Of a stretch of 64,000 nt of DNA, positions 38,301 to 46,997 are shown piece after piece. The stretch covers positions 108,473-172,472 of the forward strand of contig DATKSL010000027.1 of NCBI GenBank assembly GCA_035531675.1. The letters run 5' to 3'. The position numbers and the translations under genes are program-made. The stretch's first letter is position 1; every line of letters begins with the position of its first letter. This DNA is from JAJPIG01 sp035531675 (GTDB taxonomy: Bacteria; Desulfobacterota; Binatia; Binatales; Binataceae). The notes below the pieces were generated by a model that saw only the letters and a program-made list of their open reading frames with translations, was not told the origin of the DNA and searched no databases.

Positions 38301-38376
38301 TGGAGGCGGCGAGCGGATTCGAACCGCTGAATGGAGGTTTTGCAGACCTCTCCCTTAACCACTTGGGTACGCCGCC
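38301..38376 (-). tRNA. tRNA-Cys (GCA)
   Basis: On the minus strand: a 7-bp acceptor stem GGCGGCG/CGCCGCC, D-stem CCC/GGG, anticodon stem GAGGT/ACCTC with loop CTGCAAA (anticodon GCA), and T-stem AGCGG/CCGCT with TTCGAAT loop. The discriminator is U, as in tRNA-Cys, and CCA is encoded (38301-38303). It is a standard-length tRNA, not the long tRNA-Sec. Confidence 0.97.
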
Positions 38377-38490
38377 CTCCTCGCGCAAAGCCCTTGCGCA
38401 GGCTTCCCGGAGCGCCCGAGACGCCCAAGGCTAGCACGGCGCCCGGCGCGACCTGAAGCGCGTCGCAGACGAAAGCGTCGGTCTCGTGTT

Positions 38491-39141
38491 TCAGCCGGCG
38501 GCGGCGCGGACCGCTTTCACCAGCTCTGCAGGTTCGGGACGCACGGTATGGTCGGGGTTGATGTTCGCGTATCTGATCATCCCGCGGCGATCGATTACGT
38601 ACGACCCGGTCATCGGCACGCTCCAGGAATCGTCGCCGTTGAACTTGGCGAGATCGGCTCCGAGCTCGACGAACGCCTCGCGCAACGGCCGTGAAAACTG
38701 GAACACCAGGCCGAATTGCCGGGCCACCGCGTTGCCGCGATCCGATAGCAGATCGAAATTGAGCCGATGCTCGTCGACCAGTTCGCGGCTGAACTGCTCA
38801 AGCTGCGGCGAGATCGCGACCAGCGATCCGCTGGCGGCGCGAATTTCGCCGGTGACCTTCGCCAGAGCTGCCAGCTCGGCGTTGCAAACGGGTCACCATT
38901 TGCCGCGATAGAAGCTGATCGCGAGCGGACCCTGCGCGATCAGCGCCGCCGACGAGACCAGCACGCCGTTGTGATTCGGGAGCTGGAACTCGGGCGCCCG
39001 ATCGCCGGCTTTCAGAGCGCGCTCGGCGAGTCCCGAGGCGCGCAGATCGTCGATCCCGCGCTTCATCACGGCGCGGATTTCAGGCGAGAGACGGTCGGCC
39101 GAAGCCGCCCTGATAGCGTCGATATCGTCCTTGAGCGACAT
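38491..39141 (-). CDS. Peroxiredoxin-like (AhpC/TSA) selenoprotein with in-frame TGA as Sec83
   Basis: A 216-residue thioredoxin-fold peroxidase whose reading frame is interrupted only by TGA at 38893-38895. The sequence before it is APEFQLPN...ISFYRGKW and after it PVCNAELAALAKV, so TGA replaces the first Cys of the family motif FYRGxWCPxCN, giving UPVC (Sec83, Cys86). Reading on, the frame stays open and conserved for 133 more residues, including LNFDLLSDRGNAVARQFGL, VPMTGSYVIDRRGMIRYA and a normal C-terminus. A hairpin follows the TGA. A Sec-to-stop or pseudogene reading is less likely. It lies 24 bp after the ThDP enzyme gene. The role is thiol-dependent removal of peroxides. Confidence 0.88.
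38861..38880 (-). promoter_or_regulatory. Candidate bacterial SECIS element for the Prx-like selenoprotein
   Basis: In the mRNA a stem GCC-GAGCU/AGCUC-U-GGC with loop GGC begins 13 nt after the UGA. The two loop G residues are at +21 and +22, within the 16-37 nt window known for SelB-recognised bacterial SECIS elements. It lies inside the coding region, as required. Confidence 0.72.
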
Positions 39142-39165
39142 GCCAAATCCCTCGCTTTGCGCCCG

Positions 39166-40983
39166 CTACGGTCGCCAGTCCGCCCCTTTACCGCGCGCCG
39201 GCGGCGCCTGCTCGGGATGCTTGCAGATCACGTTGAGCAGCGCCTGGCGCTTCTCGGTGCGTACCACCTTGAGCGCGCGCTTGAGCGCCGGAATCATCTC
39301 GGAGGGCTCCTCGACCCGCTCGCCGTAGCCGCCGAAGGCGGTCACGATCTTGTCGTAGTCGGGCGAGGGTTGCAGATCGCTCAGCGGGAAGTTGCCGAGC
39401 TTGCGCGCATAACCCTCGGGATGCACGTACAGGCACGATTCCATCACCGAGCGCCAGCACTGATTGTTGTAGACCACGAACAGCACCGGCAGATTGTGGG
39501 CGCGCGAAGTGAAATGGGCGGCGCTGGGCGAGCCGAAGATATAGGCGCCGTCGCCGACCGTGCAGATCACGGTGCGATTCCCCGACCCCAGCTTCACCCC
39601 CAGCGACGCGCCGAGGCCCCATCCCAGGCCGCCCGATGGCGGGCAATGGAAATAGGTTCCCGGTTCGGTGAATTCAGCCTGCAGCGGCGAGAGATCGTAC
39701 TCATTGACGCAGATCGTGTCGGCGTCCTTAACCTCGTTGATACAGCGCGAGACCCAGGCCGGATCGAGCGGCTTGTCGTTGCGGGTCGCGGTGGCGACGG
39801 CCCGCCAGGCGGTGCGCTGCTTGTCGTGCACCTTGGTCCAGCGCTGCACCCGCTCCGCAATCTCTTTGCGTTTCATCGAAACGTACGGCGTCAGCGCCCG
39901 GTTGAGCGCCGCCAGTCCGGCTTCCGGATTGACCGTCACGGCGATATCGACCGGGAAACCCCAGATTGGATAGTTGGCATAGAGCGGATCGGTGCCCATC
40001 TGGATGATGGTGGCGTCGGGCTTCGGCTCGACCATCGCGGGATACCACGGCGCGTCGGCTTCGATCGTCAAGATCACGTCGGCGTCGCGCACAAACTCGT
40101 GCGGGTTGAAGCCGAGATGCATCGGATGGTTGGTCGGCAGATTGACGAAGTAGCGGCCCGAGGTCTCCACCACCGGAATACCCATCGACTCGGCCAGCTT
40201 CGCAAGCTGCCCCACCGCACCGTGCCACATCCCGCTCTGCCCGGTGATGATCAGCGGATTGCGGGCGCCGGCCAGCGCCGCTGCGGCCTCCTCGATCCCT
40301 TCGGGCATGGTATGAGCGAGCTCGGGCGGCCGCACGCGCGGCGTCGACGAGAAGGTGAAGGACTTGCACTCCTCGGCCAGCACTTCGCGCGGCAGGGTCA
40401 GGTAAACCGGCCCGCGCGGCTCCGCCATCGAGAGCGACAGCGCGCGATCGACCACCGTTTCGAGCTGGCCGAAGTTGCGCAGCTCGTAATCCCACTTGGT
40501 CCACTCGCGCGCGATACCGCCCTGGTCGAACGATTCCTGGGCCCAGTGGATATAGATATTGCGCGAGGCGGGGCTGCCCTTTTCGGTAACCGGAGTGCGG
40601 CCGGCGGAAAAGATGATCGGCACCTTGCCGCGGCACGAGTTGATCATGGCGTTGAGCAGGTTGGCGGTACCGACCGTGACGTGGACCATCACGACCTGCG
40701 GCCGTCCGGTGGCGAGATAATAGCCATGCGCCATGCTCGCGGCGACCATCTCGTGCGGCACGGTGAGCGGTTTGGGCACGCGCTGGCCCTCGTCCATCAG
40801 GCGCGCGAAGCCGTCGATAATCGAGGCGAAGTCGGTCCCGCCGTTGGCGAAGAAATAATCGATCCCGCGGGCGCCGAGCAGGGTCAGGTAGGCCTGCGCG
40901 GTGTTGGATACCTTGACCGTCTCCCGGCCCGCCCGTTTGGCCGGACTCGCCTGCGTCTCCTGGGCGCGTTTTCTTACCGCCAC
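39166..40983 (-). CDS. Thiamine diphosphate-dependent enzyme, acetolactate synthase-like
   Basis: A 605-residue protein of the acetolactate synthase/benzoylformate decarboxylase superfamily. It starts at GTG 40983, 8 bp after an AGGAGG site. The activating Glu is in VPHEMVAASMAHGYY. The central domain has PLIITGQSGMW, and the C-terminal ThDP motif runs from VCTVGDGAYIFG to VVYNNQCW. The actual reaction is not evident; oxalyl-CoA decarboxylase-like or 2-oxoacid decarboxylase-like roles are possible. There is no ilvN small subunit. It is followed by the Prx-like selenoprotein gene. Confidence 0.85.
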   Translation of the reverse strand: MAVRKRAQETQASPAKRAGRETVKVSNTAQAYLTLLGARGIDYFFANGGTDFASIIDGFARLMDEGQRVPKPLTVPHEMVAASMAHGYYLATGRPQVVMVHVTVGTANLLNAMINSCRGKVPIIFSAGRTPVTEKGSPASRNIYIHWAQESFDQGGIAREWTKWDYELRNFGQLETVVDRALSLSMAEPRGPVYLTLPREVLAEECKSFTFSSTPRVRPPELAHTMPEGIEEAAAALAGARNPLIITGQSGMWHGAVGQLAKLAESMGIPVVETSGRYFVNLPTNHPMHLGFNPHEFVRDADVILTIEADAPWYPAMVEPKPDATIIQMGTDPLYANYPIWGFPVDIAVTVNPEAGLAALNRALTPYVSMKRKEIAERVQRWTKVHDKQRTAWRAVATATRNDKPLDPAWVSRCINEVKDADTICVNEYDLSPLQAEFTEPGTYFHCPPSGGLGWGLGASLGVKLGSGNRTVICTVGDGAYIFGSPSAAHFTSRAHNLPVLFVVYNNQCWRSVMESCLYVHPEGYARKLGNFPLSDLQPSPDYDKIVTAFGGYGERVEEPSEMIPALKRALKVVRTEKRQALLNVICKHPEQAPPARGKGADWRP

Positions 40984-41308
40984 GTCAGAATCCTCCTTGC
41001 AAAAACGAGCGCGAGGCCCGCTTGCCGCTGCGCCCCCTGCCGCTCACAGGATTTCGGGTTCGCGGCGAAATTTGTCGGTATTCGCGGACGTTCCGAGCAA
41101 TACCATAAACCCTTGGCGATGCGAAACTTGGGCCCCGGACCGTCACACCGCCGAGCTGCCCTTGGCGGATAGGAACCGATGCCCGAGCCAGGTCGTCATT
41201 CTGAACGGAGTCTGCCCTTCGGCTCTGCTCGGGGTAAACTCCGTGAAGAATCCCGGGATTCTTCGGCTGCGCCTCAGAATGACAGAACAGGCATCCTGCA
41301 GAGTTTCT
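40984..41308. other. Intergenic region with an interspersed palindromic element
   Basis: A 325-bp gap between two minus-strand genes. Nearly a third is the palindromic repeat at 41195-41283; the rest holds the presumed promoter of the ThDP gene, with no gene or clear -35/-10 pair that I can defend. Confidence 0.6.
41195..41283. repeat. Interspersed palindromic repeat with GTCATTCTGA ends
   Basis: The ends GTCATTCTGA (41195-41204) and TCAGAATGAC (41274-41283) are exact inverted repeats, and the centre GAAGAATCC/GGATTCTTC (41245-41264) is a second perfect palindrome. This is the recognisable TCATTCTGA...GAAGAATC type of non-coding repeat scattered in many bacterial genomes. Only one copy is in the window. 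It lies about 25 bp after the quinone-reductase-like gene ends, so it may also act as a transcript-end hairpin. Confidence 0.75.
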
Positions 41309-42247
41309 CTATATGGTGAGCACCGCTTTGCCCGCGATTTCGCGATTCCACAGCCGCTCGGCGATCTTGCCGATCTCGCTCCACGGGGCGCGCACTTCGA
41401 TCGGCGAGCGCAGCTTGCCCGCGGCCATCAGATCGACCAGGCGCGGCAATCCCAGCGCCGGCGGTTCCCGCTTGACCTCGTCGAACAGGATGAAGCCGTA
41501 GAGAATGCCGCCGCCCGAGTAGAACTGGCGCGCATCGAAGGTGACCTCGGGATTCTCCGAGGTTCCGAACAGCACGCACATCCCGCCCGACCGCAGCATC
41601 GCGAGCGCCGCGGTGAGCGACTTGCCGCCGACCGATTCGAGGATCAGGTGATACGGGCCGAAGCGGGCCGCGGCCGAAAGATCGCCGCCCACGATCACCT
41701 CGTCGGCGCCCGATTCGCGGGCATACTTGGCGCGCTCGGCGCGGCTGACCGAGGCGACCACGCGCGCGCCGGAGAGATGCGCAAGCTGCACGGCAAACTG
41801 TCCGACACCGCCCGAGGCTCCGGTTATCAGCACCGGACGCCCGAGAATCGAGCCGTTCTTGCTGAGCGCGTAGAGCGCGGTCATGCCGGCGACCGGCAGG
41901 GTCGCAGCCTGCTCGAAGCTGACGTTGTCGGGCAGCGCGGCGAGCGATCCGGTCGGCACCGCGACCACTTCCGCCCACGCCGCGACCGGCACGAAGCCCA
42001 CCACCCGCGCATCCTTCTTCGGTCCCGATCCATCGGCCGCCGGGGCTTCGATGATCCCGGCGATATCCCATCCGGGACGCCAGCCGGGATCCGCCGCCCG
42101 TGCGCGTCGAATTTCGCCCAGGTTGAGCGAGATTGCGCGGACCCGCATCAGCGCTTCGGATCGGCCGGGCAGTGGCGCCGCGACCTGCTTCAAGACCAGG
42201 CGCCCGGTGGCGGCCGGATCGACGACTACGGCGCGAATCTCATCCAT
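41309..42247 (-). CDS. Zinc-free MDR-family quinone/enone reductase
   Basis: A 312-residue NAD(P)H-dependent reductase of the medium-chain dehydrogenase superfamily. GWDIAGIIEAP and the N-terminal GroES-like part are followed by the nucleotide-binding motif VLITGASGGVGQFAVQLAHLSG near residue 140. The structural-zinc cysteine cluster and the catalytic zinc ligands of alcohol dehydrogenases are missing, so quinone or enone reduction is likelier. The substrate is unknown. Confidence 0.86.
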   Translation of the reverse strand: MDEIRAVVVDPAATGRLVLKQVAAPLPGRSEALMRVRAISLNLGEIRRARAADPGWRPGWDIAGIIEAPAADGSGPKKDARVVGFVPVAAWAEVVAVPTGSLAALPDNVSFEQAATLPVAGMTALYALSKNGSILGRPVLITGASGGVGQFAVQLAHLSGARVVASVSRAERAKYARESGADEVIVGGDLSAAARFGPYHLILESVGGKSLTAALAMLRSGGMCVLFGTSENPEVTFDARQFYSGGGILYGFILFDEVKREPPALGLPRLVDLMAAGKLRSPIEVRAPWSEIGKIAERLWNREIAGKAVLTI

Positions 42248-42304
42248 CGTGATACTCCTTGCGCGGCATTTGCGATGCCGCCTCGTGCGCTGACTGTTCC
42301 GCTA

Positions 42305-42499
42305 CTACAGGTTGAAGGCATCCGCCAGTTCGCGCAGCTTGTCGAGCGCGGCGTCGGCGGTCTCCCGACCGCGGGGCGTGTCGTTTCGATTGGCCGACAG
42401 CCCGACCAGAATCAGCACGTTTCTGAGCTCGGCCAGGCGGCTGGCAATCTCGCTTATCACACCCATCACCTGGGGATTGACCTCATCGGCAACGTTCAT
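42305..42499 (-). CDS. Small protein of unknown function
   Basis: A 64-residue protein starting at ATG 42499 with a GGGAGG site about 10 bp upstream. It is helical and charged (NPQVMGVISEIASRLAELRN, DAALDKLRELADAFNL) with no signal peptide. It is the downstream end of a much longer open frame that is antisense to the DMT transporter and is not itself credible. I do not recognise the family. Confidence 0.6.
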   Translation of the reverse strand: MNVADEVNPQVMGVISEIASRLAELRNVLILVGLSANRNDTPRGRETADAALDKLRELADAFNL

Positions 42500-42610
42500 G
42501 GAGTCCCGCCTCCCTATTAGAGTTACCGGGACAGGATAGCCCACGCGCCTGGCGCTCGCATCCGCGCGCCGCACCACAATCGCGCCGGCCTGTAGTAAGC
42601 TTGCCGGGCG

Positions 42611-43723
42611 ATGTCGCAGAGCGTGGACAATCGCGCGATGCTCGGCGCGGGATGTGGAATCGGCGCCGCCGCCCTGTTCGGCGCGAGCGCGCCGCTCTCC
42701 AAGCTGATCCTCGGTCAGGTCGGTCCGCTGATGCTCTCCGCGCTGCTCTATCTGGGCGCGGCCGCCGGCCTGGCGATGTTGAAGATCGCTTCGCGTCGTA
42801 CGGTCGCGGCGCGCGAGGCGCAACTGCGCGGGGTCGACTTCGCGACGCTCGCGCTTATCACGATTCTCGGCCTCAGCGGCACCTTCCTGATGCTCTACGG
42901 GTTGACGCGCATCTCGGCGCTGGCCGGCTCGTTGCTGCTCAACCTCGAGACTCCGTTCACGATGCTGATCGCGGTGATGGTGCTGGGCGAATATCTCGGG
43001 ATACGCGAGACGCTCGCCGCGCTGGCGATTATGGTCGGGGCGATGCTGCTGGGATGGGCGCCGGGCGGCTTCCATAGCGACCCGATCGGCAGCGGCGCAA
43101 TCGCCGCGGCCTGCCTGTGCTGGGCCATCGACAACAATCTGACCCAGCGGCTGTCGATTCGCGACCCCGCGGCCATCACCTATCTGAAGTCGCTCGGCGC
43201 CGGAGTCGCGACCCTGACGATCGCGTTCGCCCTCGGCCTGCCGCTGCCCACCGCGCCGGTGGTCGGCGCGGCGCTCGCAATCGGCGCGGTCTGCTACGGG
43301 CTGAGCCTCTATCTCGCGACCTGGGGATTGCGAATTCTGGGCGCGGCGCGCCAGGCGGCCTACTTCGCCACCGCTCCGTTCATCGGCGCAGCCATCTCGA
43401 TGGTGATGTTCAGAAATCTGCCGGGCACGGCCGAGTGGTGTGCGGCGGCACTGATGGCGCTCGGCGCGATCGTTCTGCTGCGCGAAGATCATCGCCATCT
43501 GCACGCCCATGATGAGCTGACGCACGACCATCTGCATTACCACGACGCGCATCATCAGCATCGGCATGCTCCCGACGACGAACCCGTCAGCGAGCCGCAC
43601 GCCCATCCCCATCGTCATCTGCGGCTGCTCCATTCGCATCAACACGTCTCCGACATCCATCACCGCCATTCGCACGGCAAGCATCCCGACGAGCAAGCCG
43701 ATACGGATCGTCGCGCTACTTGA
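42611..43723 (+). CDS. EamA/DMT-family transporter with a histidine-rich C-terminal tail
   Basis: A 370-residue transporter with ten hydrophobic spans in two EamA repeats (FGASAPLSKLILGQ, LNLETPFTMLIAVMVLGEYL; then CLCWAIDNNLTQRL, TAPFIGAAISMV). After about residue 295 a hydrophilic tail of roughly 75 residues contains 24 histidines (HRHLHAHDELTHDHLHYH, HSHGKH), interspersed with Asp. Such tails bind zinc, nickel or cobalt, so metal efflux or metal-regulated transport is a reasonable inference. The substrate is not known. Confidence 0.88.
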   Translation: MSQSVDNRAMLGAGCGIGAAALFGASAPLSKLILGQVGPLMLSALLYLGAAAGLAMLKIASRRTVAAREAQLRGVDFATLALITILGLSGTFLMLYGLTRISALAGSLLLNLETPFTMLIAVMVLGEYLGIRETLAALAIMVGAMLLGWAPGGFHSDPIGSGAIAAACLCWAIDNNLTQRLSIRDPAAITYLKSLGAGVATLTIAFALGLPLPTAPVVGAALAIGAVCYGLSLYLATWGLRILGAARQAAYFATAPFIGAAISMVMFRNLPGTAEWCAAALMALGAIVLLREDHRHLHAHDELTHDHLHYHDAHHQHRHAPDDEPVSEPHAHPHRHLRLLHSHQHVSDIHHRHSHGKHPDEQADTDRRAT

Positions 43724-44064
43724 GGCAGTCGCCGTTCGCCACCGGCGCGGCGGGCGCGGGACGTCGATCAGCTCAATGCCGCGAAATCGAGCGATAACCA
43801 GAGCGTGACAGTCTACCCCGGACGCTCGACCAATAGCCGGGATGCGCCCAGTGTTCGGGGGAGCTGGCGTAGCGGTAAGCGCGACCGCGTCGGCGAAATT
43901 GATTTATCCCGCCGCGGCTGTAACATTGACCCCGGACCCGTTGTTTCAGGACCACGATTGAGGCAAGAAGATAGATTGGGTTTCGCAGTCGCGGCGCGGC
44001 CGTTTACGCCACAGACCGGCCGGCACAGCTGAGGACGAGGCCCGATCCGCTCCAGGAGAGGTGA
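43724..44064. other. Intergenic region upstream of the pnt operon
   Basis: A 341-bp gap without a supported gene. A TTGATT-16 bp-TAACAT pair (43899-43926) is a weak sigma-70-like promoter about 140 bp before pntAA, and a GGAGAGG ribosome site precedes its ATG. I see no terminator for the DMT gene and no repeats. Confidence 0.4.
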
Positions 44065-45174
44065 ATGCGCGTAGGAGTTCCGACTGAGACCGCCGCCGGT
44101 GAAAACCGTGTCGCGCTGGTGCCCGATGGCGTCGGCCGGCTGGTGAAATTGGGGCTGGAGGTGATGGTGCAGGCGGGGGCCGGGGTGCGGGCCTACTTCA
44201 ACGACGACGCTTATACGCGGGCCGGCGCGGCGATGGTCGACGGACCGGCGCGGATCTTCGGCGAATCCGATTTGGTGGTCAAAGTGCGGCGGCCGTCGTT
44301 CGACGAAATCAAGCTGATCAAGCCGAGCGGCACGATTGCCGGCATGATGCAGCCGGCGGCCAGCGGCGAGATGTTCGGGCTGATGGCGGCGGCCAGGATC
44401 ACCGCGCTCGCGATGGAGCTGGTGCCGCGCATCTCGGCGGCGCAATCGCTCGACGTGCTCTCCTCGCAGGCCACCATCAGCGGCTACAAGGCGGCGCTGC
44501 TCGGCGCGGGCGCGATGTCGCGCATGATGCCGATGATGATCACGGCGGCCGGCACGCTGATCCCCGCCAAGGTCTTCATCATCGGCGCCGGGGTGGCGGG
44601 ATTGCAGGCGATTGCGACTTCGCGCCGGCTGGGCGCGGTGGTCTCGGCCTTCGACGTACGCGCCGCGGCGCGACAGGAAATCGAAAGCCTCGGCGCGACC
44701 TTCATCACCAAGGCCGAGCCGCCCAAGGATGCCGAGGCCGCCGGCGGCTACGCCCGCGAGCTCAAGGAAGACGAGGCGCAGCGCGTGCTGGAGGCGATCG
44801 GCGCCCATATCCACAACCAGGACCTGGTAATCACGACCGCGCAGATTCCCGGCCGTCCGGCGCCCAGGCTGATAACCGCGGCGATGGTCGCGACGATGCC
44901 GCCGGGCTCGGTGATCGTCGATCTCGCGGCCGAGACCGGCGGTAACTGCGAGCTGACCAAAATGGGCGAGGTGGTCGACGCCAACGGCGTCCAGATTCAC
45001 GGTCCGGCCAACATCGCGGCCACCGTCCCGACCCACGCCAGTCAGATGTACAGCCGCAATATCGAAGCGATGTTGAAGATCCTGCTCAAGGACGGCCAGC
45101 TCAACCTCGATCTCGGGGATCGGATAATTGGTCCGATGGTCGTCACCCACCAGGGAGAAATCCGATACCGATAG
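44065..45174 (+). CDS. pntAA: NAD(P) transhydrogenase alpha subunit, domain I
   Basis: A 369-residue NAD(H)-binding subunit of the proton-translocating transhydrogenase, with the alpha chain split as in many bacteria. It opens with RVGVPTETAAGENRVALVPDGV, carries the NAD fold VFIIGAGVAGLQAIATSRRLGA, and ends with DLGDRIIGPMVVTHQGEI. It couples hydride transfer between NADH and NADP+ to the proton gradient, together with the two genes that follow. Confidence 0.94.
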   Translation: MRVGVPTETAAGENRVALVPDGVGRLVKLGLEVMVQAGAGVRAYFNDDAYTRAGAAMVDGPARIFGESDLVVKVRRPSFDEIKLIKPSGTIAGMMQPAASGEMFGLMAAARITALAMELVPRISAAQSLDVLSSQATISGYKAALLGAGAMSRMMPMMITAAGTLIPAKVFIIGAGVAGLQAIATSRRLGAVVSAFDVRAAARQEIESLGATFITKAEPPKDAEAAGGYARELKEDEAQRVLEAIGAHIHNQDLVITTAQIPGRPAPRLITAAMVATMPPGSVIVDLAAETGGNCELTKMGEVVDANGVQIHGPANIAATVPTHASQMYSRNIEAMLKILLKDGQLNLDLGDRIIGPMVVTHQGEIRYR

Positions 45175-45215
45175 AGTAAGTTACCGCCGTGGCGGTGGCG
45201 GGGAGAGGAATGATC

Positions 45216-45557
45216 ATGAATACCGTGATCTGGTTTGCACAACTGTACATCGCGGTGCTGGCGGGTTTCGTCGGCTACCAGATGATCGCGCGCGTTCCGC
45301 CGCTGCTGCATACGCCGCTGATGGCCGCGACCAACGCGATCGACGCGATCACCGTGGTCGGCGCAATGGTGCTGGCGGGGCGCGGCCATGGCTGGCTGGC
45401 GACCGTGCTCGGCACCATCGCTGTCGCCTCGGCGATGAGCAACGTGGTCGGCGGCTTCCTGATAACCGATCGGATGCTGGCGATGTTCCGGCCCGATTCG
45501 GGCGGCACGGCGGCACCCAAAACCGTCGCTGCCACTAACGGGCGGGGGGCGCACTAA
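45216..45557 (+). CDS. pntAB: NAD(P) transhydrogenase alpha subunit, membrane part
   Basis: A 113-residue membrane subunit with three hydrophobic spans (TVIWFAQLYIAVLAGFVGYQMI, AIDAITVVGAMVLA, LATVLGTIAVASAMSNVVGGFLITDRML), the AMSNVVGGFLVTDRML motif being diagnostic. ATG 45216 lies 7 bp after GGGAGAGG, so it is preferred over ATG 45210 and GTG 45189. Its stop overlaps the pntB start by one base. Confidence 0.92.
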   Translation: MNTVIWFAQLYIAVLAGFVGYQMIARVPPLLHTPLMAATNAIDAITVVGAMVLAGRGHGWLATVLGTIAVASAMSNVVGGFLITDRMLAMFRPDSGGTAAPKTVAATNGRGAH

Positions 45558-46957
45558 TGGGCCGCGATACCATCGTGCTGGCGGCCTATTTCGTCTCGTC
45601 GATACTGTTCATTCTCGGCGTCAAGAGCCTGACCCATCCCGACACCGCGCGGCGCGGGATGCAGATGGCAGCGTTGGGGATGATCGTCGCGATCGTCGGC
45701 ACCCTGTTTCTTCACGAGATCGTCACTTTCCGATGGATTATCATCGGCCTCATCGTCGGCTCGATCGTCGGCTATCCGCTCGGCATGTGGGTGCCAATGA
45801 CGGCGATGCCGGAACGAATCGCAATCTCGCATACCCTCGGCTCGTTGGCCGCCGCGCTGGTCGGCATCGCGGAATATTACAATGCCTACCAGTTGGTCGG
45901 TGGAACCGGCGTCGGCCGGCCGATGATGGCCGCGCTCGGGCTGGAGGTGCTGTTCGGGGCGATGACCGTAACCGGCAGCTTCATGGCCTGCGGCAAGCTG
46001 CAGGGCTTCGTCACCGAGAAATCGGTTACCTACCCGTTCCAGAACGAAAGCAACATCGGGATGTTCGCGATCGCGGTGCTGATGTTCTTGTACCTGATCG
46101 TGGCGCCGGGCGCGCAGTTGGTGTTCTATGCGATGGCGACGCTGGCGACCCTGCTCGGAGTGCTGATGGTGCTGCCGATCGGCGGGGCCGACATGCCGGT
46201 GCTGCTCTCGCTGTTCAACGCCTACACCGGCCTGGCCGCGGCCGCGACCGGCTTTGCGCTCAACAACTATGTCCTGATCATCACCGGCGCGCTCGACGGC
46301 GCCTCGGGCTTCATCCTGTCGGTTGCGATGAGCAAGGGGATGAATCGCTCGTTCACCAACGTCCTGTTCGGCGCCTTTGGCAGCGGCACGACCGCGGCCG
46401 GCGCGGTGGGCTCGGCCGAGGGGCTGGCGGTCAAGCCGATCACGGTCGAGGACGCCGCGATGCAGCTCGCTTACGCCCGCACGGTGATAATCGTGCCGGG
46501 CTATGGGATGGCGGTCGCGCAATGCCAGCATCAGGTCCGCGAGCTTTCCGATCTGATCGAACGGCGCGGCGGCGAGGTCAAGTTCGCGATTCATCCGGTG
46601 GCGGGCCGGATGCCGGGCCATATGAACGTCCTGCTGGCGGAGGTCGATATTCCCTACGCGCGGCTCTACGGCATGGAGGATATCAACCCGGATTTCAATC
46701 AGGCCGACGTGGCGCTGGTAATCGGCGCCAATGACGTCGTCAATCCGGCCGCCAGGGACGAGCCCGGCAGCCCGATCTACGGGATGCCGATCCTGAATGT
46801 CGAGGAAGCGCGTAGCGTGATCGTGCTCAAGCGCAGCATGAACAAGGGCTTCGCGGGGATTGAGAACGAGCTCTTCTATCGCGACAAGACCTTCATGCTG
46901 TTCGGCGACGCCAAGGATTCGCTGGGCAAGCTGATCTCCGAGATGAAGAACGTCTGA
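45557..46957 (+). CDS. pntB: NAD(P) transhydrogenase beta subunit
   Basis: A 466-residue membrane and NADP(H)-binding subunit. An N-terminal membrane region of about nine spans precedes domain III, which has VIIVPGYGMAVAQCQHQVRELSDL (NADP-binding GYGMAVAQ), GRMPGHMNVLLAEVDIPY, DVALVIGANDVVNPAA and a C-terminal KRSMNKGFAG. It overlaps pntAB by one base, which supports a three-gene operon supplying NADPH. Confidence 0.95.
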   Translation: MGRDTIVLAAYFVSSILFILGVKSLTHPDTARRGMQMAALGMIVAIVGTLFLHEIVTFRWIIIGLIVGSIVGYPLGMWVPMTAMPERIAISHTLGSLAAALVGIAEYYNAYQLVGGTGVGRPMMAALGLEVLFGAMTVTGSFMACGKLQGFVTEKSVTYPFQNESNIGMFAIAVLMFLYLIVAPGAQLVFYAMATLATLLGVLMVLPIGGADMPVLLSLFNAYTGLAAAATGFALNNYVLIITGALDGASGFILSVAMSKGMNRSFTNVLFGAFGSGTTAAGAVGSAEGLAVKPITVEDAAMQLAYARTVIIVPGYGMAVAQCQHQVRELSDLIERRGGEVKFAIHPVAGRMPGHMNVLLAEVDIPYARLYGMEDINPDFNQADVALVIGANDVVNPAARDEPGSPIYGMPILNVEEARSVIVLKRSMNKGFAGIENELFYRDKTFMLFGDAKDSLGKLISEMKNV

Positions 46958-46997
46958 GCGCGCCGCGTAGCATCGCGACGGCGCTGCGGCGCTCGCG

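Noticed and set aside
38301..38376. Idea that the tRNA beside the selenoprotein might be tRNA-Sec
   Set aside because: The anticodon is GCA and the length is standard with a short variable arm, so it is tRNA-Cys.
38491..39141. Interpretation of the Prx locus as a pseudogene
   Set aside because: The single TGA is at the catalytic Cys, the remaining frame is conserved, and a SECIS-like hairpin follows.
38767..41172. An 801-codon plus-strand open frame
   Set aside because: Antisense to the Prx selenoprotein and the ThDP enzyme; His/Arg-rich composition with no motifs.
42305..43696. A 463-codon minus-strand open frame
   Set aside because: Mostly antisense to the DMT transporter; only its final 64 codons from 42499 look like a real gene.
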